NCBI GenBank assembly: GCA_016699815.1
Contig: CP065012.1
Span: 992,001-1,056,000 of the forward strand
Direction of reading: 5' to 3'
Length of the DNA stretch: 64,000 nt
Source of the DNA: Chitinophagaceae bacterium
GTDB taxonomy: Bacteria > Bacteroidota > Bacteroidia > Chitinophagales > Chitinophagaceae
The position numbers were made by a program, and so were the translations under genes. Of this stretch, positions 17,768-27,200 are shown piece after piece. The number at the start of each line of letters is the position of its first letter. Position 1 is the stretch's first letter. The notes under the pieces are model-generated. The model ran no database searches, was not told where the DNA came from, and saw only the letters and a program-made list of their open reading frames with translations.

Positions 17768-20395
17768 ATGAAAATTGTAGAAATAAAAGTGATGCGGGGG
17801 CCAAATTTCTGGAGCGTTCGCCGTTCCAAGCTAATACAAATGAAACTCGACCTGGAAGATTTGGAGCAAAAACCTACTAATCTTATCCAGGGTTTTAAAG
17901 AAAGGATGGAACAATTAATGCCTTCTTTATACGAGCACCGATGCAGTGAAGGCGAACCCGGTGGTTTTTTTAACCGGGTTATAGAAGGTACCTGGATGGG
18001 CCATGTTATAGAACATATTGCATTGGAAATTCAAACTTTGGCCGGTATGGACACAGGTTTTGGCCGCACCAGAGGAACAGGCATTGAAGGCGAATACTAT
18101 GTATGCTTTAGTTACCTGGAAGAAGATGCAGGCGTTTATGCAGCTAAAGCCGCTGTAAGAATTGCCGAAGCCTTAATTGATGATAAACCTTATGACTTAA
18201 CAGACGATATACAAAGACTAAGGGAAATAAGGGAAGATACCCGGCTTGGGCCAAGTACAGGTTGTATTGTAGAAGAAGCAGGTAAAAGAGGAATTCCATT
18301 TATAAGATTAAATAAACATTCCCTGGTGCAACTTGGTTATGGTGTACACCAAAAACGCATAAGGGCAACCATTGCCAGCACTACCGGTAATATTGCCGTA
18401 GATATTGCCTGCGATAAAGAAGAAACAAAAGCCCTACTGGAAGCTGCCGAAATTCCGGTTCCACGTGGCGTTGTTATCCGCACCGAGGAAGGCTTAAAAG
18501 ATGCCGTAACCCGGTACGGTTATCCACTGGTTATAAAACCCATTGATGGCAACCATGGCAAAGGAAATACCACCAATATTAACACCTGGGAACAAGCATT
18601 AACAGCATTTGCTGCTGCCAGGTATTTCAGCCGTAGTGTTATTGTAGAACGCTTTATTACGGGCTTCGATTTTAGAATTTTAGTAATCAACTACAAATTT
18701 ATTTGTGCGGCATTACGTACACCTGCTGCAGTAACCGGTAATGGAAAAAGCAGCATTCAGCAACTCATAGATGAAACCAATAAAGACCCTCGCCGTGGAT
18801 ATGGCCATGAAAAAGTTTTAACCCAAATTACCATTGACCAGTTTACCCAAAAAATGCTGGACGATAAAGGCTATACTTTAGATACCATACCTGCCAAAAA
18901 AGAACTGGTATTACTAAAACCTACGGCAAATTTAAGTACCGGCGGAACCTCTACCGATGTAACCGACGAAGTGCACCCTGCCAACATTTTTATGTGTGAG
19001 CGCATTGCAAAAATTATAGGCCTGGATATTTGTGGTATTGATATAATGGCCACCGATCTCAAAACACCAGTTTCGGAAAATGGTGGCGCCATTTTGGAAG
19101 TGAACGCTGCACCGGGTTTTAGGATGCATATTGAACCAGCCGAAGGTTTACCCCGCAATGTTGCAGAGCCCGTTGTTGATATGCTTTTCCCCAAAGGCAG
19201 CAGTGGCCGCATTCCCATAATTGCCGTTACCGGCACCAATGGTAAAACAACTACTACAAGAATTACAGCGCATATTGCAAAAATTGCCGGTAAAAAAGTA
19301 GGCTATACAACAAGTGATGGTGTGTATATTCAAAACCAACTGATGATGCGTGGGGATTGTACCGGGCCGGTGAGCTCTACTTTTGTGCTTAAAGACCCTA
19401 CGGTAGATTTTGCCATTTTGGAATGTGCCCGAGGCGGGATTTTAAAAAATGGGCTGGCATTTCAAAACTGCGATGTAGCCATTGTTACCAATGTAGCATC
19501 GGACCACATGGGCCTGGGCGGCATTAACACCCTGGAGCAAATGGCCAAGGTTAAAGCCGTGGTTCCCGAAACGGTATTTCCGCATGGCTATGCAGTTTTA
19601 AATGCAGACGATGACCTTGTATATGAAATGAGAAAAAGCCTCAACTGCAATATTGCCCTTTTTAGTATGGATGAAAACAACGCAAGAATAAAACAGCATA
19701 GTAAAAAAGGCGGTTTATCTACTGTTTTTGAAAATGGATACATTAGTATTTTAAAAGGCACCTGGAAGATAAGGGTAATGCATGTAAAAGACATACCGGT
19801 AACCTTTGAAGGCAAGGCTATCCATAATATAAATAATTGCCTGCCTGCTATAATGGCTGCATATCTGTACAGGGATATTAGTATTGAAGATATTCGCTCG
19901 GCATTAAGCTCTTTTTTACCTTCATCCACACTTACGCCGGGAAGGTTAAACTTCTTTAATTTTAAAAATTTTACCATACTGGCCGATTTTGCCCATAACC
20001 CACATGGTTTAAACCTGCTTTGCGATTTTGTTAATAAATTAGACTATCACAAAAAAATTGGGGTAATAAGTGGTACCGGCGACAGGCGTGATGAAGACAT
20101 TAAGGAACTGGGAAGCATCAGCGCAAAAAATTTTGATGAAATCATCATCCGATGTGATAAAAATTTAAGAGGTCGCACTGCCGATGAAATAATCGGACTG
20201 CTCAAACAGGGTATTGAAGAAGAAAATGCGATAATACCTACCATGACCATTGCCGATGAAAACCAGGCCCTGGAATACATTTATGAAAATTATCAACAAG
20301 GAGCGCTTTATGTAATAATGTGTGATGTGGTTGCCGGCGCATTAGATAAAATAAAAGAATTAAAAACAAGGGAAGAAAAGGTTTTGGAGGGTTAA
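17768..20395 (+). CDS. cphA: cyanophycin synthetase
   Basis: An 875-residue two-enzyme protein. An N-terminal domain (about 1-160) is followed by an ATP-grasp domain (about 210-480) with LVIKPIDGNHGKGNTTN and ILEVNAAPGFRMH. A Mur-ligase-like domain (about 485-875) has the P-loop GTNGKTTTTR from residue 489 and ends with ILADFAHNPHG. The ATP-grasp half adds Asp to the backbone and the Mur-like half adds Arg. Length and domain order match cyanobacterial CphA1. The stop is followed by a promoter for the two tRNA-Gln genes. It is divergent from cyanophycinase with 240 bases between them, where a shared control region could lie. I saw no clear operator there. Confidence 0.94.
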   Translation: MKIVEIKVMRGPNFWSVRRSKLIQMKLDLEDLEQKPTNLIQGFKERMEQLMPSLYEHRCSEGEPGGFFNRVIEGTWMGHVIEHIALEIQTLAGMDTGFGRTRGTGIEGEYYVCFSYLEEDAGVYAAKAAVRIAEALIDDKPYDLTDDIQRLREIREDTRLGPSTGCIVEEAGKRGIPFIRLNKHSLVQLGYGVHQKRIRATIASTTGNIAVDIACDKEETKALLEAAEIPVPRGVVIRTEEGLKDAVTRYGYPLVIKPIDGNHGKGNTTNINTWEQALTAFAAARYFSRSVIVERFITGFDFRILVINYKFICAALRTPAAVTGNGKSSIQQLIDETNKDPRRGYGHEKVLTQITIDQFTQKMLDDKGYTLDTIPAKKELVLLKPTANLSTGGTSTDVTDEVHPANIFMCERIAKIIGLDICGIDIMATDLKTPVSENGGAILEVNAAPGFRMHIEPAEGLPRNVAEPVVDMLFPKGSSGRIPIIAVTGTNGKTTTTRITAHIAKIAGKKVGYTTSDGVYIQNQLMMRGDCTGPVSSTFVLKDPTVDFAILECARGGILKNGLAFQNCDVAIVTNVASDHMGLGGINTLEQMAKVKAVVPETVFPHGYAVLNADDDLVYEMRKSLNCNIALFSMDENNARIKQHSKKGGLSTVFENGYISILKGTWKIRVMHVKDIPVTFEGKAIHNINNCLPAIMAAYLYRDISIEDIRSALSSFLPSSTLTPGRLNFFNFKNFTILADFAHNPHGLNLLCDFVNKLDYHKKIGVISGTGDRRDEDIKELGSISAKNFDEIIIRCDKNLRGRTADEIIGLLKQGIEEENAIIPTMTIADENQALEYIYENYQQGALYVIMCDVVAGALDKIKELKTREEKVLEG

Positions 20396-20437
20396 AACTC
20401 TTAACCGATTTTTGCTAATAATAAAAAGTAAAACCCT

Positions 20438-20445
20438 TATTTTTG
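20438..20445 (+). promoter_or_regulatory. -7 element of the tRNA-Gln promoter
   Basis: TATTTTTG is a perfect TAnnTTTG box; TTG at 20412-20414 lies 23 bases upstream. The surrounding CTTATTTTTGCA is the same as before tRNA-Lys, which suggests a common stable-RNA promoter. Confidence 0.6.
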
Positions 20446-20510
20446 CAGCCCCAAACCAAAAAACCATGTTTGGATTGGGTTCACCTCAATTAAAAGGGTA
20501 ATAGTAAAAC

Positions 20511-20581
20511 TGGGTTATGGTGTAATGGTAGCACAACAGATTTTGATTCTGTTTGTCTAGGTTCGAATCCTAGTAACCCAA
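20511..20581 (+). tRNA. tRNA-Gln (anticodon TTG)
   Basis: Cloverleaf with acceptor TGGGTTA/TAACCCA, anticodon loop TTTTGAT (anticodon TTG) and T arm around GGTTCGAATCC; discriminator A. CCA is not encoded. First of two tRNA-Gln genes in a row. Confidence 0.95.
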
Positions 20582-20628
20582 CAAAAAACCCTTAAATTTT
20601 CAATATTACAAGACATCATCATACATAC

Positions 20629-20699
20629 TGGGGTGTAGTGTAACGGTAGCACCACAGATTCTGATTCTGTTTGTCTGGGTTCGAATCCTAGCACCCCAA
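20629..20699 (+). tRNA. tRNA-Gln (anticodon CTG)
   Basis: Cloverleaf with acceptor TGGGGTG/CACCCCA and anticodon loop TTCTGAT (anticodon CTG). It closely resembles the preceding tRNA-Gln(TTG) through the D, anticodon and T arms, so it probably arose by duplication and then gained the CTG anticodon. The 47 bases between them show no separate promoter. A terminator follows. Confidence 0.95.
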
Positions 20700-20710
20700 C
20701 AAATACTTAA

Positions 20711-20741
20711 CTCCCGGCAAAAAATGGCCGGGATATTTTTT
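20711..20741 (+). terminator. terminator of the tRNA-Gln pair
   Basis: CCCGGC pairs with GCCGGG around an 8-nt A-rich loop, followed by ATATTTTTT. Confidence 0.8.
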
Positions 20742-20800
20742 GCCCATTTTTTTTATTTTTTTCCCTCCTTCATTTCCTGTTTTTAATTACTTTTAGCATT

Positions 20801-20815
20801 GTGTAAATTTTACAC
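20801..20815. promoter_or_regulatory. palindromic operator candidate before the MFS permease gene
   Basis: GTGTAAATTTTACAC is a perfect 7-1-7 palindrome, 26 bases before the MFS ATG. Related sites lie before the large GH13 gene (24124) and before susC (29718 and 29742). Together they mark each separate transcription unit of the starch locus, so it is likely the site of the local regulator. A -7-like TAATTTTC lies at 20828-20835, so a bound protein would cover the promoter. Confidence 0.65.
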
Positions 20816-20841
20816 GATTTCAATTTTTAATTTTCGTTTGC

Positions 20842-22179
20842 ATGAACACTGCTTCTACCGGATTTAAACCCAAACTTTCGCTGGTACAAATCATAAACAT
20901 GAGTGTGGGCTTTTTTGGCATCCAGTTTGGATGGGATTTACAAAGAGCCAATATGGGCCGCATTTACGAAAACCTGGGCGCCAACCCCGATGATGTGCCT
21001 TTACTGTTTTTAGCAGCGCCACTTACCGGCTTACTCGTTCAGCCCATTATAGGATATTTAAGTGACCATACCTGGCATCCAAGATGGGGCCGCAGGAGGC
21101 CTTATTTTTTAATTGGCGCTATTATAAGTTCTATTGCATTAATTTTTATGCCACACAGCAGTGTATTATGGATGGCAGCAGGCCTGCTTTGGGTATTGGA
21201 TGTATTTGGCAACGTAACTATGGAACCCTTCAGGGCATTTGTAACCGATAAACTGCCCGATAGCCAGGTAAACCGTGGATTTATTATGCAAAGTTTTATG
21301 ATTGGGCTTGGAGGAAGCATCGCCTCGGCTTTACCCTGGATTATGAATAATATTTTTGGCAAAGAAAATACAGCTGTGGCCGGTGGCATACCGGAAAATG
21401 TAAAATTTTCTTTTTACCTCGGCGCTTTCTTTTTCCTTGCAGCGGTTTTATACACAGTATTTACTAGCAAAGAATATCCTCCGGCTGACTTAGGTTATAA
21501 AGACAAAGTAAAAGAATCCAATAAAGGTTTTGGTGGCGGCGCAAGAGAAATTCTTCATGCATTAACCAATATGCCGCCAAAAATGAAAGCCATAGCGCTG
21601 GTACAATTTTTTACCTGGCCGGGATTGTTTTTAATGTGGTTTTATTACACCACTGCAGTGGCAGTAAATATTTTTGGTGGTACAAATGCCAGCGATAAAG
21701 TTTATGCCGAAGGCGCCGATTTTGGCAGCCTCACTTTATCCTATTATAGCGTGGTAACTTTTTTATTTGCATTGGTTTTACCTTTTATTGCCGATAAGCT
21801 GGGCCGAAAACTTACCCATGCCATTTGCCTTTTGGCTGGGGCTATTGGCCTTATAAGCGTAGGATGGGTAGAAAATAAATATATGCTTTACGGTTGCATG
21901 ACCGGCGTGGGCATTGCCTGGGCAAGCATTTTAAGTATGCCTTATGCCATGCTCAGTGGCGTATTGCCAAGGGATAAAGTAGGAATTTATATGGGTATTT
22001 TTAATTTCTTTATTGTACTGCCCGAAATTATTGCTTCGCTTGGCTTTGGGTGGTTAATGAGAACGGTATTGAATAACGACAGGGTGCTTGCCGTACAGGT
22101 AGGCGGTGGCTTAATGATTATAGCTGCAATTATTTGTTTGCTGATCATTAAAGAATCAAAAAGCGAAACAAATACATGA
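20842..22179 (+). CDS. MFS transporter, probable maltose/maltodextrin permease (SLC45-like)
   Basis: A 445-residue inner-membrane protein with about 12 hydrophobic helices. The N-terminal GIQFGWDLQRANMGRIYENLGA and PIIGYLSDHTWHPRWGRRRPYF (with the MFS loop 2-3 motif DHTxxRxGRRRP) are of the SLC45/sucrose-type branch common in Bacteroidota starch loci. It would import the oligosaccharides released in the periplasm by the GH13 enzyme, whose gene starts 21 bases downstream. The starch-locus context and the operator 5' of it support the sugar substrate, but specificity is inferred. Confidence 0.8.
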   Translation: MNTASTGFKPKLSLVQIINMSVGFFGIQFGWDLQRANMGRIYENLGANPDDVPLLFLAAPLTGLLVQPIIGYLSDHTWHPRWGRRRPYFLIGAIISSIALIFMPHSSVLWMAAGLLWVLDVFGNVTMEPFRAFVTDKLPDSQVNRGFIMQSFMIGLGGSIASALPWIMNNIFGKENTAVAGGIPENVKFSFYLGAFFFLAAVLYTVFTSKEYPPADLGYKDKVKESNKGFGGGAREILHALTNMPPKMKAIALVQFFTWPGLFLMWFYYTTAVAVNIFGGTNASDKVYAEGADFGSLTLSYYSVVTFLFALVLPFIADKLGRKLTHAICLLAGAIGLISVGWVENKYMLYGCMTGVGIAWASILSMPYAMLSGVLPRDKVGIYMGIFNFFIVLPEIIASLGFGWLMRTVLNNDRVLAVQVGGGLMIIAAIICLLIIKESKSETNT

Positions 22180-22200
22180 ACAGGATAAATTTCATTTAAC

Positions 22201-24045
22201 ATGAAAAAAAATATTGCCTTTATCATTTTCTTTTTTATTGTTTCTACCGTATTTGCCCAGGTAATCAACCTTTACCCTACCAACTGGTGGGTGGGTATGA
22301 AGTGGAATAATGTGCAGGTATTGGTTCATGCAGATTATAATATCAGCAACAGTAAAGTAGCCATTGTACATCCTGGGGTTACCATTAAAAAAATATCAAA
22401 ATTTGAAAACCAAAAATACATTGCCATTGACCTTTCTATTGCTGCAAACGCAAAAGTAGGTGAAGTAAAAATTAATTTTACGCAAGATGGAAAAACCCAA
22501 TCTATATTTTGGCCTTTAGACAATAAGCGCCAGGGAAATAGCACACAGTATGCACAGGGAGTAACGGCCAAAGATGTGTTGTACCTTATTATGCCCGACA
22601 GGTTTAGTAATGGAGACGAAACCAACGACCGCATCATTGGCATGAAAGACCAATCGCTCAACAGGGATACCGTTTTCAACAGGCATGGCGGCGATTTAAA
22701 AGGCATACAAAACCATCTGGATTATTTAAATGATTTTGGCGTAACCGCAATTTGGCTCAACCCTGTTTTGGAAAACGACATGCCCCACCGCACCGAACAT
22801 GGCTATGCCATTACCGATCACTATAAAGTAGACACAAGGCTGGGTGGCTACCAGGCTTATAAAAACCTTGTTGATGCCTGCCATGCAAAAGGAATGAAAA
22901 TAATACAGGACGCCATTTACAACCATACCGGTTTATGGCATTTTCTTTTCCAGGACCAACCCGATAGTAGTTGGTTTAACCGATGGCCCACTTTTACGCA
23001 AACCAATTATAAAGATCAGCTCTTATTTAACCCTTATGCATCCGAAAACGAAAAGAAAATTATGAGTGATGGATGGTTTGTAAAGGAAATGCCCGACTGG
23101 AACCAGCACAACCTTTTTGTGGAAAAATTTTTAATTCAAAATGCCATTTGGTGTGTTGAAGAATTTGGCATAGACGGATGGCGCATTGATACTTACGCCT
23201 ATAACGATTTAGAGTTTATGAACCGTTGCAACAAGGCTTTATATACCGAGTATCCAAAAATTACTTTATTTGGTGAAACCTGGGTACATGGCGTTCCCAA
23301 CCAGGCTTATTTTTGCGAAAATAATTTCAATATTCCTTTTAAAAGCAACCTGCAGGCAACTACAGATTTTCAATTGCTTTTTTATGGCATACAACCTGCG
23401 CTTTTGGAAAAATTTGGATGGACAGAAGGCGTAAATAAATTATACACTACCACAGCATACGATTTTATGTATAAAGACCCTATGCGGCAGGTAATTTTTC
23501 TTGATAACCATGACCTGGCAAGGTTTTACTCTGTATTAAATGAAGATACTGCAAAGTATAAAATGGCCTTCAACTGGTTAATGACCTATCGGGGTATCCC
23601 ACAAATGTATTATGGAAATGAAATTTTATTAACCGGTTTTACTTCTCCTAATGACGGTCATGTACGACAGGATTTCCCAGGTGGCTGGAAAACAGATAAC
23701 ATAAATAAATTTTCGGCAACGGGAAGAACATTTAAAGAAAACAGTCTTTTTAATCAAATGAGGCAAATTACCCGATACCGCAAGCAATCTACTGCCCTGC
23801 AAACCGGTAAATTAATGCAATACCTGCCAGTGGATGGGCTTTATGTATATTTTCGTTATGATGCATCGGCTACCGTAATGTGCGTCATGAATACATCAGA
23901 AAAAGAAAAACCCATTGATTTTAATAATTACCCCGAACAAACCTCGGGCTTTAAACAAGGCCGGGAAATAATAAGCGGGGAAGTTTATACCGGTAAATTT
24001 AATATACCTGCCATGACGATGCAGGTACTGGAATTAACAAAATAA
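22201..24045 (+). CDS. GH13 alpha-glucanase, SusA/neopullulanase-like
   Basis: A 614-residue enzyme with a signal peptide (about 1-20, ending STVFAQ). An N-terminal immunoglobulin-like cyclomaltodextrinase domain (about 21-115) precedes the (beta/alpha)8 GH13 barrel. The catalytic residues are Asp330 (GWRIDTYAY), Glu359 (FGETW) and Asp435 (FLDNHD). DAIYNHTG and FNPYAS fit the neopullulanase branch. A C-terminal beta domain ends the protein. No type IX sorting domain and no lipobox are seen, so it should act in the periplasm, as SusA does, cutting maltodextrins before import by the neighbouring permease. It is in an operon with that permease and is followed by a terminator. Confidence 0.92.
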   Translation: MKKNIAFIIFFFIVSTVFAQVINLYPTNWWVGMKWNNVQVLVHADYNISNSKVAIVHPGVTIKKISKFENQKYIAIDLSIAANAKVGEVKINFTQDGKTQSIFWPLDNKRQGNSTQYAQGVTAKDVLYLIMPDRFSNGDETNDRIIGMKDQSLNRDTVFNRHGGDLKGIQNHLDYLNDFGVTAIWLNPVLENDMPHRTEHGYAITDHYKVDTRLGGYQAYKNLVDACHAKGMKIIQDAIYNHTGLWHFLFQDQPDSSWFNRWPTFTQTNYKDQLLFNPYASENEKKIMSDGWFVKEMPDWNQHNLFVEKFLIQNAIWCVEEFGIDGWRIDTYAYNDLEFMNRCNKALYTEYPKITLFGETWVHGVPNQAYFCENNFNIPFKSNLQATTDFQLLFYGIQPALLEKFGWTEGVNKLYTTTAYDFMYKDPMRQVIFLDNHDLARFYSVLNEDTAKYKMAFNWLMTYRGIPQMYYGNEILLTGFTSPNDGHVRQDFPGGWKTDNINKFSATGRTFKENSLFNQMRQITRYRKQSTALQTGKLMQYLPVDGLYVYFRYDASATVMCVMNTSEKEKPIDFNNYPEQTSGFKQGREIISGEVYTGKFNIPAMTMQVLELTK

Positions 24046-24059
24046 CCGTTTAAAAGGCC

Positions 24060-24115
24060 AATAAGCACCGCCTGTTTCTTAAAGAAAAAAAATCTTTCAG
24101 GCAGTGGCTTATTTT
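24060..24115 (+). terminator. terminator after the SusA-like GH13 gene
   Basis: A long imperfect hairpin, AATAAGCACCGCCTG against CAGGCAGTGGCTTATT with small bulges, is followed by TTTTA. It separates the permease-GH13 unit from the next promoter. Confidence 0.7.
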
Positions 24116-24123
24116 AAAATAAT

Positions 24124-24138
24124 GTGTTAAATTTACAC
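24124..24138. promoter_or_regulatory. palindromic operator candidate before the large GH13 gene
   Basis: GTGTTAAATTTACAC has one mismatch to the 7-1-7 palindrome seen at 20801. Flanking AAT and ATT extend the symmetry to 21 bases (24121-24141). It lies about 125 bases before the ATG of the large GH13 gene. Confidence 0.6.
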
Positions 24139-24263
24139 ATTAATGATTGCCTGTTTTTTTATGGGATAAATCCATGAGGCAATACGGGTTATTTTTTGAA
24201 TTTTTGGATTACCAATTTTACCATTGGTCAACCTACTAAAAAGATTTTAAAATTTACTTGCAT

Positions 24264-27200
24264 ATGAAAAAATTTGCCATCTTACTATTGGCTTCTTTTA
24301 TTGTTCTCTCTGCCACTGCCCAGCAGCGTCTTTTAACATGGGCGCCAGAATTTGCAGCAGATAATTCTTCTATTACCATTACGGTTGATTGCAACAAAGG
24401 CAGCCAGGGTTTACTTAATTATGAAGGCGGAAACTCCAATAATGTATATGTTCATATTGGAGTAATAACCAGTGTAAACCCGGTTGCTGGTGCATGGCAA
24501 TATGTTCCTTTTAGCTGGGGCTCTACAACTGCTGCCGCAAAAGCTACGCCATTAGGCAATAATAAATATTCCTATACTATTACCAATATCAGGGCGTTTT
24601 TTGGCGTGCCTGCCGGTGAAACTATTTTAAAAGTAGCTACCATTTTTAGAAACGCAACAGGCAGTTTAAAGCAGGTAAACTCCGATGGCAGCGATATGTA
24701 TGTACCGGTATATGGAGCAGGTGAATTTGCAGTAAGGATGAACTTACCTCCTTTTGAACCCCGTTTTATTCCCTGGCTTGAACCCATAACCGCCGGTATT
24801 GGCCAGCAAATTGGCATTACAGGTGTAAGCTCACAAAATGCAAACCTATCCTTAACGCTTAATGGAAATAATATTGGCACTGCAAATGGATTAAGTACAA
24901 TTTCCGCTTCGCCAACACTCAGTACCAGTTGCGACCAAAAAGTAATTTTAACAGGAACCAATGGCCCCAATACCGCAAAAGATTCATTCAGCTTTTACAT
25001 TCCACCATCAACAGTAGTGGAAAACCTGCCTGCTGGTGTTCAGGATGGCATTAATTATTTGCCCGGCAATACCTCCGTTACCTTGGTGCTTTTTGCGCCG
25101 GGGAAAACCTCGGCTGTAGTAATTGGGGATTTTTCCAACTGGCAATCGTCCTGTACCTATCAAATGAAAAAAACACCAGATGGCAACAGATTTTTTATTA
25201 CACTTACGGGGCTTACTTCAGGCACTATTTATAAATTTCAATATGTTGTAGATGGCACTATTACCATTGCCGATCCATACTCAGAGCTCATACTTGATCC
25301 CTGGAACGACCAGTACATTTCTGCTAATACCTTCCCCAATATGCCTGCTTATCCCACGGGATTAACCAGCGGAGTGGTAGGTACATTTCAAACGGCTGCG
25401 CCGCAATATACCTGGTCGAACAGCAGTTATTCAAGGCCCGATAAAAAAAGCATTGTTGTTTATGAACTCCTGCTGAGGGATTTTTTAGCCAGCGGAAACT
25501 GGCAAACACTTACCGATACACTTAATTATTTACAAAGGCTGGGAGTTAATGCCATTGAAGTAATGCCTTTTAACGAGTTTGACGGCAACAGCAGTTGGGG
25601 TTATAATCCCGATTTCTTTTTTGCACCCGATAAAGCCTATGGTACAAAAAATAATTTAAAACGATTTATTGATTCGGCACATAGCAAGGGCATGGCCGTA
25701 ATTATGGATGCCGTACTCAACCATGCAACAGGTTTATGCCCGCTTGTACAGCTATGGTGGAACAGCGCCAACAATACACCTGCTGCCAATAGTCCGTTTT
25801 TTAATGTTACCTCAACACATCCCTTTAGTGTATTTAATGATTTTAACCATGAGTCGGAAGCAACTAAATATTTTGTATCACGCTATATACGGCATTGGCT
25901 CACCGAATATAAACTGGATGGCTTCCGCTGGGATTTATCCAAAGGGTTTACACAACATGTATCTACAAATGTAGGCAGCTGGAATACTTACGACCCAAGC
26001 AGGGTGGCTATTTGGAACAGGTATTACGACAGCACACAGGCAGTGAGCAATGGCTCCTACTGCATATTGGAACACTTAGGTAACGACGATGAAGAAGCGG
26101 CATTATCTAATATTGGCATGCTGCTTTGGGGAAAAATGACCGACCAGTATAATCAAAATACCATGGGCTTTGCTTCCAATTCAGATATCAACAGGGCATT
26201 TGCCTTAAACAGGGCAGGCTGGTCGAAATTACATTTGGTTACATATGCCGAAAGCCATGATGAAGAACGCATCATGTATAAAAATTTAACCTTTGGCAAT
26301 TCAACCAATGCAGCACATAATGTAAAGAATTTACAAATTGCTTTATCCAGAACGGAAGCCATGATGCCATTTTTACTTTTAATTCCAGGGCCAAAAATGC
26401 TTTGGGAGTTTGGGGAGCTGGGTTACGATAAATCTATTTTTATGTGTGAAGACGGCACCGTTCCACAACCTTATGGCACAGATAATTGCAAATTAGCGCC
26501 CAAGCCTCCATTATGGAATTATTATAGCGATGCAGCAAGAAAAAAAATATTTACTGTTGTATCGGGCTTAAATGCTTTGAGAAAAGCAAAGCCCAATGCC
26601 TTTTTGAGTAATGCCATCAGTGGGAACCTGGGAAGCACCCTGCTCAAATTCTTAATCATCAACCACCCTGATTTATCGGTAGTAGCCATGGCCAACTTTG
26701 ATGTAACGGCACAAAATATTACGGTTACTTTTCCCTCTGCCGGCACATGGACCAATTATTTTACCCAGGCAACTTATAGCGCTACAGGTGCCGCTCAAAC
26801 CATCAATCTTCAGCCAGGAGAATACAGGGTGTACGTAAATCAATCCAATTGTACCACAGCAGCGCCATCGGCTACTACACCAGTTGTTTATTGCCAGGGG
26901 GCAAATGCAAATGTATTAACTGCTTCAGGTTCTGGCTTACTTTGGTACACAACGGCAACAGGCGGCACAGGTTCTTCTACAGCTCCTGCGCCCTCTACCG
27001 CAAATGTAGGCAACACTTCATATTATGTAAGCCAGACAGTAGGCGGGTGTGAAGGCCCAAGAACAGAAATTGTGGTAACCGTTTCGGGTTTACCTTCTGC
27101 ACCTACAGCTACCACTACAATAAATTATTGCCTTGGAGATGCTGCAACAGCATTAAATGCAACTGGTTCAAATTTACTTTGGTTTACAACTGCAACCGGT

